DNA of 64,000 nucleotides from Pycnopodia helianthoides (taxonomy: Eukaryota; Echinodermata; Asteroidea; Forcipulatida; Asteriidae): assembly GCA_032158295.1 (NCBI GenBank), contig CM063262.1, positions 9,619,977-9,683,976 of the forward strand, read 5' to 3'. The notes under the pieces were generated by a model. That model was not told the DNA's origin, searched no databases, and saw only the letters and a list, made by a program, of their open reading frames with translations. Of the stretch, positions 48,892 to 59,991 are shown in pieces. Made by a program: the position numbers and the translations under genes. Each line of letters starts with the position of its first letter. The first letter of the stretch is position 1.

Positions 48892-50090
48892 GTGCAACGC
48901 CTGAATGGTTTTCTGAGCTGTTGGGCGGGCAACAAAACTCAAGGACAAGCTTCATCTTTAAATGGCGGTAAAGGTTCAGCCACGTATCCCCGAAGGCTTT
49001 CCACCAAGACATGGACAGCACTCACAATGATAATTCTAAGAAAAGATGAGTCAATGGTCTGGCACTAAAAGCTGACCACCGTCGCTATTATTCATTAGGT
49101 TGAACCCAATGACCCATCCAAGCATTAAAGTTTTAGCCATTTAATAATTCAAACCGTCTATTATGAGTATGACCCAATCTCCATTTGGGTGATTTACTGT
49201 AACTCTGTTGGAATCCTCTTATTCTAACAAAATCTAACGCCACGTCATAACTCAACTGTTAGACTCTATTGTTGGAAACATGGCTGGACTCATGCGAATA
49301 ATCACCAGTTTGCACTTTGCAGTCCTGGTGGCGGTATCCCTTGTGGCCAACAGAACCAAACAAAAAATGCAGTTGGATTTCGATGGGTTGGGGTGCCGGG
49401 TATATTACCGGAAACAGGTCAATCCGTACTCCAACCAAATGTTGCTCATTTTGGTCAACTCGTACTCCAGGACCAACCATTTCGTTCTCCGACCAGCTTG
49501 TACTCGGACGAATGTTTTGTACTTGTGCCAAATGTTTTGCATGTAGTAGTAGTTGTAGAATGTACAGTTTTGAAAGAAGTACATATGTTTATAATGTTTA
49601 TAAAATAATTATTCCCCAAATATTTTAGGCTTTATTAAACGAAACTTGGTTCCTTCTGTTTCCTTGAACCGTGGATCATTTCCTTCATGCTTCTAATATT
49701 ACTAAATACAATCAGATTTTAGGAGGAGAGTGGTACTTTCAGTTTGAATTGTATTATTTAAAAAATTACAATTGTATTTCCTGTTCAAACAAATCAAGTT
49801 TGAATGATATAAGAATTGCAAATGGGGTGTGGATTTATTTGGGTTTTCAATTTTACATATTTTCTTGTACAAGATAATCGTTTGAATTTACTTGTCTTTT
49901 GACGAGTCAAAGAGACATTTAAAATCTTACGAGAATGTTTACGTACAAAAACATTAAATTCAATAAGTTATTCCGTTTTACACATTGTAAATGCTCAAGA
50001 CTCAAAAACAAACAAATATCATTCAAAATTTGACATTGGCAATACCAAAACTTGTACAAAGTAACAGTACAAATGCAAAAATAGTTAGTT

Positions 50091-50130
50091 GCCTGACGTT
50101 TCGACCCGAGCAGAGTTTGTCTCAAAACGC
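50091..50130 (-). repeat. Penelope-like GTCGAAACGTCAGG motif
   Basis: Minus strand AAACTCTGCTCGGGTCGAAA, then CGTCAGGC. Same degenerate hammerhead-like word as at 39841 and 48474. Confidence 0.45.
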
Positions 50131-50430
50131 CAGGCAACTGTCTATTGTTGTATTTAATGTATACATACCATAAGTCCTTTTGGGTGGCAACCAGTTTGCA
50201 ACAGCGCTAGTTCTTGCAACAAGTTCTCAAATAAAAGTACAACTAAACTTAAAGCCGTAACAACAACAACTTTCGGCCTAATCGGGTATATTCATATTTG
50301 TCAATGCTGAAACGATTGTTACAGGTGACACTTGCAAACATTAAAATTGCTGCAATTCATTACAAATTGACGTAGCTCCCCAAAAAATGTATCATATTAT
50401 TTTGAACATCAAATTTTCAAGATAACTTAC

Positions 50431-50557
50431 CTATTTTCATCCGATCCAGGTCTGGCATTACCGAGATCGAAGGGCCAGGGTTCCCTTGGGAATTTCTCCA
50501 GCCGACGGCATCATTGACCGGTGGCGAGACGGTAGCAGCGGGCGACCTCGCTGGCAT
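50431..50557 (-). CDS. ovo: Long Ovo gene, first coding exon
   Basis: The minus strand carries CACCACCATGCC, an excellent translation-start context, then 42 codons and one extra base up to a strong donor (AATAG, gtaagttatc). The exon is G+C- and CpG-rich in an AT-rich surrounding. The peptide starts MPARSPAATVSPPVNDAVGW and ends DLDRMKI. The single leftover G joins the CT at 37262 to give Ala, in phase with the 109-codon open frame of exon 2. This joining rests on phase, strand and codon character; no transcript was seen. A SNAG-type start (MPRxFLVK) is not present. Competing view: first exon of an unknown gene. The 5' UTR continues to about 50640; no TATA box was seen. Confidence 0.65.
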
Positions 50558-51627
50558 GGTGGTGATACACTTGAGATCGAGTTGGGAGTTCGAACCTCCC
50601 CCCGAGCCGATTCGTCTACACGGCGGCGAGGCTCATCGACAGCTTTGAGAAGTTCTAAGGGGCATGTAACTTCCTGTGGCTGTGTAGTGTATTTAGTCGT
50701 TTAGCTTCACCACTTACTGTCCCAAAGAGTATTCTCAATCTTCAGTGCATAGACGAGTTCAGCGATTCAGACTCTCTCGAAAGTCATCCCATAACTTCTT
50801 TTGACGAACCTCAAAGACGAAGTTCCCAAGAACTTTTTCGATCTTACAGCTGATGGCCTGCCGTCAGCTGGACGTTTTCTCCCCGTTAGAGGCTTACCAT
50901 TATACCGCTATTGTTGTTGCCACCTCCAGACCAGCCAAGCGTCTGCTTTATTTTGGGGGTTGTTGTCTACTAGCAGTGCGGGTGAAACAGCCTTGGTCAT
51001 CGGGAGGTTCCCCCACGATGATAAGAATGATTAGTTCCAGTCAATGGGCGCAGTCGAGCGTTCACAAAGCCACGGTTAACCGTTCGGATTTGCCCTCTGC
51101 GTACAAAGTCGTGTTACCGGGGCCCAGTCTCAGAAAGAAATCCCGCATGTTTTTTTCTTTTTTCATTTCGCTGTAATCTACCTTGGGAATAAAGGTAGTA
51201 ACGACTTGTTTGTTTGCTTATTATTTTGTTTGTTGCGATGTCTGTTTGTTGGGGTGTTGGGGTGGTTGTTTGTTTATTTGTTTGTTGGGGTGTTTTTGTT
51301 TTTATTTGTTTTGGGGGTGTGTTTTTTTTGTGTGGTGGGGGTTCAAAAACGTGAGCACAGGAAGAAGCAGCATGTTCTACTTGTATGTATTTGTTTTGAC
51401 ATGGCCGAATAAATAATAATTATCGATTTTCGTAATTATATAACTTCAAAAGTTAAAAGGCCCAACTTACTGAAGGTATTTTAAAGTCCATACTAGTAAA
51501 AAATATCTCTAGAGAATTTTTTTAATCTACGATAATGTCAAAGTCGAGGAGATATCACACATCGCCGTTGCATATTTTTTTAATTGCCGCAGTTGAAGTA
51601 AGCCCTTTACGGAAGTGCACAAAACCT

Positions 51628-51786
51628 TCGTGCCTGAAGCCTTTCTCGGATTCAAATATTTCAGTGAAAAATCACCTCTTTCTCAAAAACTACATTACTT
51701 CAGCAGCTCTCGGGTGCCTGTTACCAAGTAAGTTTTTACAATTATTAATTTATTGAGTAATTACCAAAAGTATCCACTGCCTTTAA
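51628..51786 (-). mobile_element. TTAA MITE fragment, TTTCCACTGCCTTTAA subfamily
   Basis: CCTGAAGCCTTTCTCGGATTC, CACCTCTTTCTCAAAAACTAC and TATCCACTGCCTTTAA match the element at 60132-60513. The left half is missing. Confidence 0.75.
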
Positions 51787-52017
51787 GACACCATTCACTT
51801 CTATCTTTAGTTGAATGAATAATGTGTTTATTACAAACTGGACTTGAACTAATGCACTTTTCCAACAAAACAATTATGTGAATTCCCTTTACAATTTACC
51901 ACCAGACTAATGGGTTATCTGACATACTTTACAGGCAAGTGGGTATGACCATGGAGGAAAATGCACTACAGCTGTTGCAACTGAGCAAACTTAAAACGTT
52001 CGCAACAAACCATTTAA

Positions 52018-52445
52018 TAATAATAATATTCGGTTTTCATATAGCGCTTTATACACCATGTCTCAGTTCAAAGCGCATTTAAACAAAATGCAGAACAGAA
52101 AACCAAGAGTAATTTATATGAAATCTAAAATCGTGAGGCAAGGTTTCAATTCCCTGGTACTTTGGGGAGATTCCCCTCCCCCTGGAGGTACACCCCTGCA
52201 GGAGTAAATCAACCCTCCTGTGACAACCGCTCACTGCGCTTTCACAATACCATTGTTCGACTGGACCATTATGTATAAGGGGGAAGTATCGTCGCTTACA
52301 GGGGCGAAACTGTTTTATAAGTACCAACAATAGGCTATTGTGGTGGAACTTACAGGCAGGGGGTTTCCAAACAAGAATGATTCCTGTAATGCCTCTATTG
52401 TTATTCGCGGAAGCTTTCACAATTTGTGAGTAGTTTCGCTTCACA
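52018..52445 (-). mobile_element. L2-like retroelement 3' end
   Basis: On the minus strand AAATGCGCTTTGAACTGAG, then AAAGCGCTATATGAAAACCG, then ATTATTATTAT: a typical L2/CR1-type terminus. The 300 bases above it (CCCTGCAGGAGTAAATC, GGGGAAGTATCGTCGC) may be the element body; no reverse-transcriptase frame. A similar small tail lies near 54025-54105. Confidence 0.5.
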
Positions 52446-52582
52446 GGCAGTTGACAATAATTGCTGAAACCATGTTACACCGTATAAGATGCTTTGAGAC
52501 CATGAACTTGAAACAACCGAACTGGAACAAGATTGTCGGAATACAATAACTGTTTATTTTTCAAATCAGAATTTTTTTTCTT

Positions 52583-52630
52583 CAGACTCCTGACGATGGT
52601 TAGAGCAGGCTAGTCGAAACGTCGAGACAA
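52583..52630 (+). ncRNA. Hammerhead ribozyme core (Penelope-like type)
   Basis: All conserved parts are in order: CTC of stem I, CTGACGA (52590-52596), stem II GGTTAG (52598-52603) pairing with CTAGTC (52610-52615) through two G-U wobbles around loop AGCAGG, then GAAA (52616-52619), a minimal ACGT-type stem III, the cleavage triplet GTC (52621-52623), and GAG closing stem I. Known for the class: Penelope-like elements and retrozymes carry type I hammerheads with very short stem III that cleave mainly as dimers. It heads a repeat of about 340 bases that recurs, without the core, at 53732. Self-cleavage is inferred from the core only. Confidence 0.65.
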
Positions 52631-52632
52631 TT

Positions 52633-52925
52633 AAGAACTCAGTCCACAGCAGTGAAGTAACGAGAAGTCCCTCGATCCACTAAGCGAAAGTAAAATCCCG
52701 GCCGATGTCCTACCTTTCCCTTGTAGTTAATAAGCAGGACAGTTCTTTTCAGAACTAAGTAGTCTACCCAATTCCGAAATATACTCCGCGGCAGTAGAAT
52801 AAATAGCAAGACAGGTTCTCAAAGAACAAATCTACACGGGAAAGTAGACACATACACACAGTGTTACCTCAAACTGAATATACATTGATACCTCACCAGG
52901 CAATGCCCCAAATCCCATACAGAAT
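52633..52925 (+). mobile_element. Penelope-like pseudo-LTR repeat, copy 1
   Basis: Follows the hammerhead core directly. Marker words GAAGTCCCTCGATCCAC, TTAATAAGCAGGACAGTTC, AATAGCAAGACAGGTTCTC and GATACCTCACCAGGCAATGCC match copy 2 at 53732-54012 in the same orientation, about 1.1 kb apart. Confidence 0.7.
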
Positions 52926-53654
52926 TTCTTCGTTATATTTCTCAAATCCTGATTTACTGTTTGTTTATTTGATTGTTTGTTTTGGTGTTTGTTTGTTTGT
53001 TTTGTTTTTTTCTGTAATTTATCTTGTCTACTACTGTTATTAATGCTTCATTCCTTCGCGGTGTTTTGTAAACCCGCATCATGTTATCGTGACTGTACAT
53101 TTTCCAAAAAATGGTTAATATTGGTGTATTCCGCCCCGATTTTCTCGCCCGAAATTACACCTCTGAAGGGGTGTTTTTATTTGGAGGGAGAATAACTCAA
53201 CGGGCCCAGGGACTCCCCATATCAAATTGAGCAGACAATGAAAGCTCAAGAGTCAATTAATAATTGTTTCCCCATTACTGTAAAAAGCTGAGACTTCTAA
53301 GTATTTTTCGATTATTTTTGAGTATTTAGCATTTAGCATTTTTTTCACATAGCATACTATGGGAGTTTATTTAGTTGGATGTACGCTCATACAACAGTCT
53401 AAGAGATTTGTGGAGTATTTGTTTTTATATTTTAGCGATTAGCATTGGTTGCTATGGGAGATTATTTAGTGCGGTGCTGCACCGCTGCACTTCGCTGTGT
53501 CCCGCCGCCCAAACCACTGGATGACTTTTACACACAATCATTCGACCATTTCCTTATATATCTAATAACCCCCAGTCACCTTTTCCTGTTAACAATAGCT
53601 TCGACACACATCAATAATAATGTTGCTCTATGCGGTAAATCCATTCGAAGCAAT

Positions 53655-53720
53655 AGACCTCTATATTGTTGATAAACAAACCGCGCTGGTTGGCATGGAC
53701 GGCCAAAGGTTAGCAAAACA
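53655..53720 (-). mobile_element. Fragment of the TATAGACCTTTCTTT MITE
   Basis: AATAGACCTCTATATTGTTG, then AACAAACCGCGCTGGTTGG and GGCCAAAGG match the right end of 17944-18255 in reverse. Confidence 0.6.
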
Positions 53721-53731
53721 TACATCGTGTT

Positions 53732-54012
53732 AATTATGAGAAGTCCCCAGATCCACAAGCTAAAGAAGTAAACCAGGCCGATTTCCTACCTCCCGCCAAG
53801 GTAGTATAGTTAATAAGCAGGACAGTTCTTTTTAGAACTGAGAAGTCTCCTGAATTCCGAAAATCTACTCCGCAGTAGTAGAACAAATAGCAAGACAAGT
53901 TCTCTAAAGGATAAAATCTGCTACAGCAAAGTAGATAGTATACACATGGTGTTACCGCAAACCGAATATATATTGATACCTCACCATGCAATGCCTCAAA
54001 ACCCAAATACAT
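53732..54012 (+). mobile_element. Penelope-like pseudo-LTR repeat, copy 2
   Basis: Direct copy of 52633-52925 (GAAGTCCCCAGATCCAC, TTAATAAGCAGGACAGTTC, GATACCTCACCATGCAATGCC). It starts without a hammerhead core. The 800 bases between the two copies contain no GIY-YIG or reverse-transcriptase frame. Confidence 0.7.
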
Positions 54013-54828
54013 CGTGTTATTAAACAATGATAATAATAAAAATACGTATTTCTAATAATAGCACACCCGATGGGCGTCTCAAAGCACTCGGTATTTTTTT
54101 CCTGCAAGGTACGTGGAGCTAAATTTTGAAGTATGATACATTTGTTTTCTTACATAGCACCATGTAAGGTTTACATGGTGGGTGGCACAATATGCAACCA
54201 ATCAAATCAGGAACACCGGGCGAACCCCTTCTCTTCATATTTTTAATATTTTAAATTGAACAGGAACATCTTTTTTACTTTTCTTAAATTGTCCTTTACG
54301 TTAAAAGTCACTTTCATAAGAGATGGTTTGTAAGAACAAAGTATTATTTCTGTTCACATGTGTTTCCCAATTCCCAAGTGCTCCAAGCACGAGGAAAAAA
54401 AATTACAAATAAATAAATAAATCATTATCTTATATCTTATTTTTTTTCTAAACGTCCGCACTAAACTGGTTTTGGTATGACATTGTAGATCTCTGTCCAA
54501 AAATCGTCACGGTCATAAAATAATCCAGAACAATGATTTACACAGTTGCCCTACGACCAAAGTTGTTACCTCACAACTTTAGAACTATTGGGATTTCAAG
54601 TTGTTTCCTATAATAAGATAAAAGGAAGAAACATGTATTTTTTTTTAAACAGGCCAAGTGCGGTTGCCTCATTATGTAACGGTCCTTTTGAGGTGAGGGT
54701 AACCAGCATTAGATTTCCACGAATTGTATAACATTCTTATTGTTGAGTACCTGACCAAACAGACTGCACGTAAAATGTATCACTCTTTGACAATTTTACC
54801 TCCGTGATCAGAGCATGGACCTCCATGA

Positions 54829-55225
54829 TTAAAGACACTGGACACTATTGGTAATTACTCAAAATAATTGTTAGCATAAAAACTTACTTGGTAACGAGCA
54901 ATGGAGAGCTGTTGATAGTAAAACATTGTGAGAAACGGCTCCCTCTGAAGTAACGTAGTTTTTGAGAAAGAAGTAATTTCTCAGTAAAATAATTGAATTG
55001 ATTTTCAGACCCCACGCGTGAGGTCTCGAAATCAAGCATCTGAAAGCACACAACTTCGTGTGACAACATGGGCAAGGGTGTTTTTTCTTCCATTGTTATC
55101 TCGCAACTTCGACGACCAATTGAGTTCAAATTTTCACTGAGGTTTGTTATTTTGTGCATATGTTGAGATACACCAAGTGATAAGACTGGTCTTTGACAAT
55201 TACCAAAGGTGTCCATTGTCTTTAA
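54829..55225 (+). mobile_element. TGGACACTATTGG MITE with TTAA ends, copy 1
   Basis: TTAAAGACACTGGACACTAT and GGTGTCCATTGTCTTTAA are inverted ends inside TTAA, typical of piggyBac-type elements. The interior has a GAGGTCTCGAAATC palindromic region, AAGCACACAACTTCGTGTG and CTCGCAACTTCGACGACC. Full copies are at 57814-58202 and 62988-63365, a related variant at 39551-39959, and fragments at 46280 and 48809. Confidence 0.9.
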
Positions 55226-56580
55226 AGTGTATTTTGGGTCAGAAGTTTTATCTATAGGTCACGGAGGAAGGAAACGGGGCATATAGGCATAATGACTCCA
55301 AAAAAGTAATGACAATAAAGCTGCTTCCTTGTTAAAAAAAAAAAACATTGCAACTGTTGACAGTACAAACTATTTTGAGAAAGGATTCCCTTCGAAGAAA
55401 TAATATGGTTTGGATTATTTGTCACTCCAAAAACACTTCAATCTGAGCAATGATTCGTTCATCGTTCTCATATTTCTGAGGGTTGTGTCCGTTTGCGAAT
55501 GCTGTGGCCAGAGATGCGGTTCGTACCCGCTGTCACCTCGCTAAACGTCATGATGGATTCGACGTTAGTGTCAAAATACCGTGACAGTATTTTTTAATGT
55601 TTTATTCGCAAGAAGACACTGTATTCAGCTGAAACTTCGACATGTGACTTTTATTGTATCTTTCTTTATAATCTTGCCTATGAATCAGCAAATCCTATCT
55701 ATTACCCTATACCTTTAAAGGCCAGTGCATAATTATTTTGTTTTTGATTAAGAGTAAAGTTCAACTCCGTCCTGTGTTTGTTTTTCTCTGATGATAAGAC
55801 AAAAAACAACACACAGACAAACAAACAAACAAAAAACGCAGAAATTATGGTGAGATCTTTAGGTCATCAATGGGAAACGATGCATCTTGGTTTGCTATGC
55901 ACGTTTTGATTAAGCTGTTTTCGATTGCAGCCATCGCAAACGTTATCCGAAAAGTTAATCCAGAAGAGGGCGCTATTTCAGGCAGACAAAAAAAAAAAAC
56001 ACGACCACCGATCGACTTCGAACAAGATAATCTGAACGAGCAAGGGTGCGTTTAATTGGTTGTTATGTTTGGAATTGACCGTATTTTTGACCGCATGGTG
56101 GCACTTTGGCGGCGCTGTACCTTGCATCACAACTACAGTTTTATTTCATCTTTGACCGGCTAGTTGTTTTGTTTGTATCAATGGCCAAGTGATAACAATC
56201 ACAGCAACAATGACAAATCAGTTCGTTTTACTCTTTTGTATCATGTAAATTTGGGTCACACCGCGCCCTCACGCGGTCAAAAATGCAAATTTAGGCAGTT
56301 TAAAAAATGTTAACGTGTCGTATTCTAACCTTCAACGCTGTTCCTGCAACCATCAACGAACTGCAACTGTCATATCCAAAGCCCCTTGATTCTCACATGT
56401 CCTTTAAAATTATAGTTATTTTTAATCTATGACCACGTCCGAATCGGTATGGATTTGCACATTAGAGCTAAACTATTAGCCGAATCTTTCATAAACAGGA
56501 AGAGGCGACTGGGGTTATTAGGTCATAGGGAATAGTCCAATGCGCGTGTGCATACGTCAGCCCATCCCAGCGACCTGGGA

Positions 56581-56697
56581 GCGATTTTTTTCTGCAGCAT
56601 ACTTCGTCAATACAGTCAACAGTTAGGAGATAGGCTGTTCTTCCCTATCCCTTAAACTGTTTACTCCATAACATGTGCTGCAGAACAAAAAATTGCG
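56581..56697. mobile_element. Perfect-hairpin element, copy 4 (variant arm)
   Basis: The left arm CTGCAGCATACTTCGTCAAT equals the right arm of the 8021-8126 copy, so both belong to one subfamily. The centre has the inverted orientation (GGCTGTTCTTCCC). It is more diverged than copies 2 and 3. Confidence 0.85.
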
Positions 56698-56925
56698 ACC
56701 TGGGATAAGGCTAAGGGACCGAGCGAACGGCACCGTCTACATGTTCTAATAGCGCCCTCTGTTGGAACTTGTTCCGTCCCAACTTATAATTGAGATAAGT
56801 TGATCGAGTGACCGTTGGGGGCCGAGAGAGCATCGTAGGACCCACCGGTCTCATCCAGGGCGTAGGGGACGAGCTAAAACACCATAATACTGTCTGTTCG
56901 TTTGGGTGTTGGGGGTTTGTTGGGG

Positions 56926-57106
56926 TGTTTGTTTGTTTGTTTGTTTGTTTGTCTGTCTGTTTGTTTGTTTGTTTGTTTGTTTGTTTGTTTGTTTGTTTGT
57001 TTGTTTGTTGTTGTTTGTTTGTTTGTTTGTTTGTTTGTTTGTTTGTTTGTTTGTTTGTTTGTTTGTTTGTTTGTTTGTTTGTTTGTTTGTTTGTTTGTTT
57101 GTTTGG
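56926..57106 (+). repeat. (GTTT)n microsatellite
   Basis: About 180 bases of GTTT repeat with few interruptions. The Cys-Leu-Phe-Val and Lys-Gln-Thr-Asn frames across it are artefacts. Shorter GTTT-rich tracts are at 51208-51310 and 52960-53010. Confidence 0.98.
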
Positions 57107-57500
57107 GTTTTTTTTGTTGGGGTGTTCGTTCGTTCGTTAGTTGGTGGGTGGTTTTTTTTTGAGTCTTAACCCCCATACAACTGCTCCTCCCACCCAAGTA
57201 GTCAAAAACCGCTAAAATGTCAATGATCTGCGGTCAAACTGATGTAGCATATGTTTCGTATAGTCCAGTATTGCATTACGCAACGAACTTCTCACGGGAT
57301 TACAGGGATTAGTGGTGGAATGCGAGATACCCAACTCATCGAATACGATTTTGTTTTGCAGTTTGTATGTTACAGTGGGTCACAAAGCCACACAACAACG
57401 TTTACTATAGGCACAGGGCAATCAAGAAAACATTTCGAGTCCCAGGCTTTGTGACGTTATTTTTGGCAAAAAGCGGCCCATTTCATTTTTTTGCCTTTGT

Positions 57501-57817
57501 TCTAAAGCACATGTACAACATTGGTAATTGTCAAAGACTAGTATCTGCACTATATGTGACCCAACATATACATGAAATAACAAACATGTAAAAGTTTAAG
57601 CTCAATCGGTTAACGCAGTTACGAGAAAATGGTGAAAACCCCGCTTTTATGTTTTCACTGTTTTCAAACATCGGATTTCCTCAAAACTAAAGCATTTCAA
57701 GAAAAACTATTTCAAGGGGAGTTTACCACCATGACCATCTTTTACACCATGTAAGTTTTGTGCGAATATGGGAACATGTACATTTTCAGTCTTACCAATG
57801 TTGTACACACCCTTTAA
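57501..57817 (+). mobile_element. TGTACAACATTGGTAA MITE
   Basis: TIRs CATGTACAACATTGGTAA and TTACCAATGTTGTACAC. The right TTTAAA end is shared with the next MITE at 57814, so two TTAA elements abut on one target site. A related, diverged element may occupy 62432-62760. Confidence 0.8.
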
Positions 57818-58202
57818 AGGCACTGGACACTATTGGTAATTACTCGAAATAATTGTTAGCATAAAAACTTACTTGGTAACGAGCAATGGAGAGCTGTTGA
57901 TAGTATAAAACATTGTGAGAAACGGCTCCCACTGAAGTAGCGTAGTTTTTGAGAAAGAAGTAATTTCTCAGTAAAATATTTGAATTGATTTTGAGACCTC
58001 ACGCGTGAGGTCTCGAAATCAAGCATCTGACAGCACACAACTTCGTGTGACAAGGGTGTTTTTTCTTCCATTATTATCTCGCAACTTCGACGACCAATTG
58101 AGCTCAAATTTTCACAGGTTTGTTATTTTGTGCATTATGTTGAGATACACCAAATGAGAAGACTGGTCTTTGACAATTACCAAAGGTGTCCAGTGTCTTT
58201 AA
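57814..58202 (+). mobile_element. TGGACACTATTGG MITE with TTAA ends, copy 2
   Basis: Complete 389-base copy from TTAAAGGCACTGGACACTAT to GTGTCCAGTGTCTTTAA. The interior palindrome GAGACCTCACGCGTGAGGTC is intact. Confidence 0.92.
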
Positions 58203-59309
58203 AGCAACTTTGTCTCTTCAGTTGAAACCATCATTCAATTTTACTTTGAGGCATGCAAATTAAATTCATAGCATTATATTCAACTCAACGTACAATATTA
58301 TAAGGTGTTCTTATTAGCAGAGTAGGCACAACTAGAGATTTCTGCGAAAAGCTGCTGTGAATTTGAATGCTGTTCGAGAGGATTGTTGAATTGAATGGTT
58401 AGGCTACCTTCGTGAATCGCAAGAAGCTAAAGAACGATTGCTCAAATTGAAGTGAAATTGAATGACTGTTTTAAGGTGCTTTCATTTTCTGTTTAAACAG
58501 AATAAGGCGACGTTTAATTTGGCCGCTTAATTGCCAAAACCTCAGAAACGTGAAGCAATAACCATTTGAATTACATAAGCCATTTTGGTTGCATAGAAGC
58601 AGTTTGCAACAGTTTATTCTTTTATTCATTAAAATAATTACATATGAAACATTTACAGAGAGCAGTCGCGCAACTGTTGTATTTTCACTATTACAAAAAT
58701 CATCGTTGAGGAAAAAGGGACACACTTTTAATTATAATCAGTGTCAACCCTTTTGACTATTTTTTGGATCAGATACTTTATCTTTCATAATATCGTTTCT
58801 TTCCAATCTTGTTCATAAAATGCTTCTAACACCGAGTCAATCAATTACTCGCCAGTACAGTTTTTGGATGTCTACCGGGCACCAACGATTTCTTCCTAAT
58901 ATATATTCAATTATTTACAGTAACATTTACAGGTTAACATTTTAAATTAAAAAACACAGCCAGCAATCCACTCCTATGCATCACTAAAGTAGACAATTTA
59001 ACACAAATTCTACATGAGGGATACCGAAGCCTAAGCCAGAGTTGAAGCCGGGACTGAGCCGTATAAGCCTCAAAACTCAGTGTGAATTATAATGCCAAAA
59101 TCATTAGAATAGTCAATTTCTCTTTCTAGTGGCTTAAGCTATAAGCCATGTCCACTTGGCGGCTGTGGCTAGGGTGCGGCTATCTGCGTCTAACCGTGGG
59201 CATATAAACCTTGTGCGCATGTCGTCATCAACCAGTGCAGTCTTTTTGAGTCACGTGTAACCGTTTACAACGAGCTGGTGCACGATGCGCGACGCAAGAC
59301 GCAATATTG

Positions 59310-59465
59310 AGAAATGTCTGAAGCCTGAAGCCTCGAAGTACCCGAAGTTTTCTCAGATTCAAATATTTAGTGAGAAATAACATCTTTCTCAAAAAATGAT
59401 TCTCAGTGGGAGTCGCTTCTTACAATGCTGTATACAATCAGCAGATTTCAGGTGCTTATTACCAC
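59310..59465 (-). mobile_element. TTAA MITE fragment, TTTCCACTGCCTTTAA subfamily
   Basis: GTTTTCTCAGATTCAAATAT, TCTTTCTCAAAAAATG, GGAGTCGCTTCTTACAATGC and ACAATCAGCAG match 60132-60513; both ends are lost. Confidence 0.65.
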
Positions 59466-59659
59466 TACGAAATATTATCTTCCGCGTTACGCTCAATTAT
59501 TATTTTGCGAATGTAGTTGTACATCAGGCAGCAGACACACAAGTTGAGAATAAAATCTTCTTTTTTAATTCGAAGTACAAAAATCTTTATGAAAGTAATC
59601 TTGGTATATACATGCATTCGTTGGGCGACATAGTACCGTCACATCACAAAACAAAAGCT

Positions 59660-59757
59660 TTAAAGGGCGCCGTCGTTTGTTATCGCAGTAACTGGGTGAG
59701 AGTTCAGAATTAAAGTCTGGCCACAACTCGCGTGATCATGCGACAGTGCCCCTTTAA
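59660..59757. mobile_element. Short TTAA element related to the 19337-20248 transposon
   Basis: TTAAAGGGCGCCGTCG and CGACAGTGCCCCTTTAA are inverted ends in TTAA. The interior shares GCAGTAACTGGGTGAGAGTT with the large element, so this is an internally deleted relative. Confidence 0.75.
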
Positions 59758-59832
59758 GTATTTGGACGAGGGATATTGTCACCCCAGTTCTATTTACGAC
59801 CAGGCTTTCTGTCTCGATGCTGTAAATCTAGT

Positions 59833-59991
59833 TTATAGCTGTGATGTCCGAGTCACCAACGGCCACTCTGCCTCGTTTCTTCCCCGTAGGTTGACCCTTG
59901 GTTGAGCCCCGGCGTCCCGGTCTTTGGTCTCCGTCAGCCCGGTTGAATCTTTCTTCTGTTTCATTCGTCGGTTCTGAAACCACGTCTTGAC
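59833..59991 (-). CDS. bsx: Bsx/Bsh homeobox gene, last exon
   Basis: The acceptor (ccttctcttag) precedes 59991. The exon opens in phase 0 with VKTWFQNRRMKQKK, the third helix of a homeodomain (recognition helix with Gln50 and Asn51), and continues 39 codons to TAA at 59833-59835. The tail is polar with no domain. A second frame over the last 70 bases (GKKRGRVAVGDSDITAIN) also looks protein-like, so a small frame or splice variant cannot be excluded. Known for the family: the Bsx/Bsh gene is split exactly between helix regions before VKTWFQNRR. DNA-binding transcription factor, nuclear, mainly neural and endocrine in other animals. Confidence 0.9.
   Translation of the reverse strand, partial: VKTWFQNRRMKQKKDSTGLTETKDRDAGAQPRVNLRGRNEAEWPLVTRTSQL

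Larger units (their letters stand above)
37263..50430 (-). other. First intron of the long Ovo gene (about 13 kb), repeats only
   Basis: The listed MITEs, SINE, palindromes and duplications lie here. A plus-strand frame of 99 codons at 37359-37658 has no domain, no homologous copy and no splice context, so it is not called. The stretches 38320-39550, 40690-42880, 44250-45060 and 47290-47960 hold nothing I can name, apart from poly-purine and poly-T runs and an EST-like AT-rich background. Any enhancers of ovo would be expected here but cannot be read from sequence alone. Confidence 0.5.
50558..59832. other. Region between the Ovo gene start and the homeobox gene; repeats only
   Basis: The start (50558-51140) is G+C-richer and probably includes the ovo promoter and 5' UTR, but no core promoter element is recognised. 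The rest holds the listed Penelope-like repeats, L2-like tails, TTAA MITEs, a hairpin element and a GTTT microsatellite. In 55230-56560 and 58205-59300 I see nothing beyond AT-rich unique DNA. The 3' UTR of the homeobox gene lies just below 59833. Confidence 0.45.

Noticed and set aside
49259..49546. Short plus-strand ORF with a hydrophobic start, suggesting a secreted peptide
   Set aside because: It runs into the ACTCGTACTCC repeat and no conserved features follow.
50560..50610. tRNA-like B box (GAGTTCGAACCTCC) near the ovo first exon
   Set aside because: No matching A box or acceptor stem; probably part of the G+C-rich 5' UTR.
56808..57197. Cys-Leu-Phe-Val and Lys-Gln-Thr-Asn rich frames
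   Set aside because: Translation of the GTTT microsatellite.
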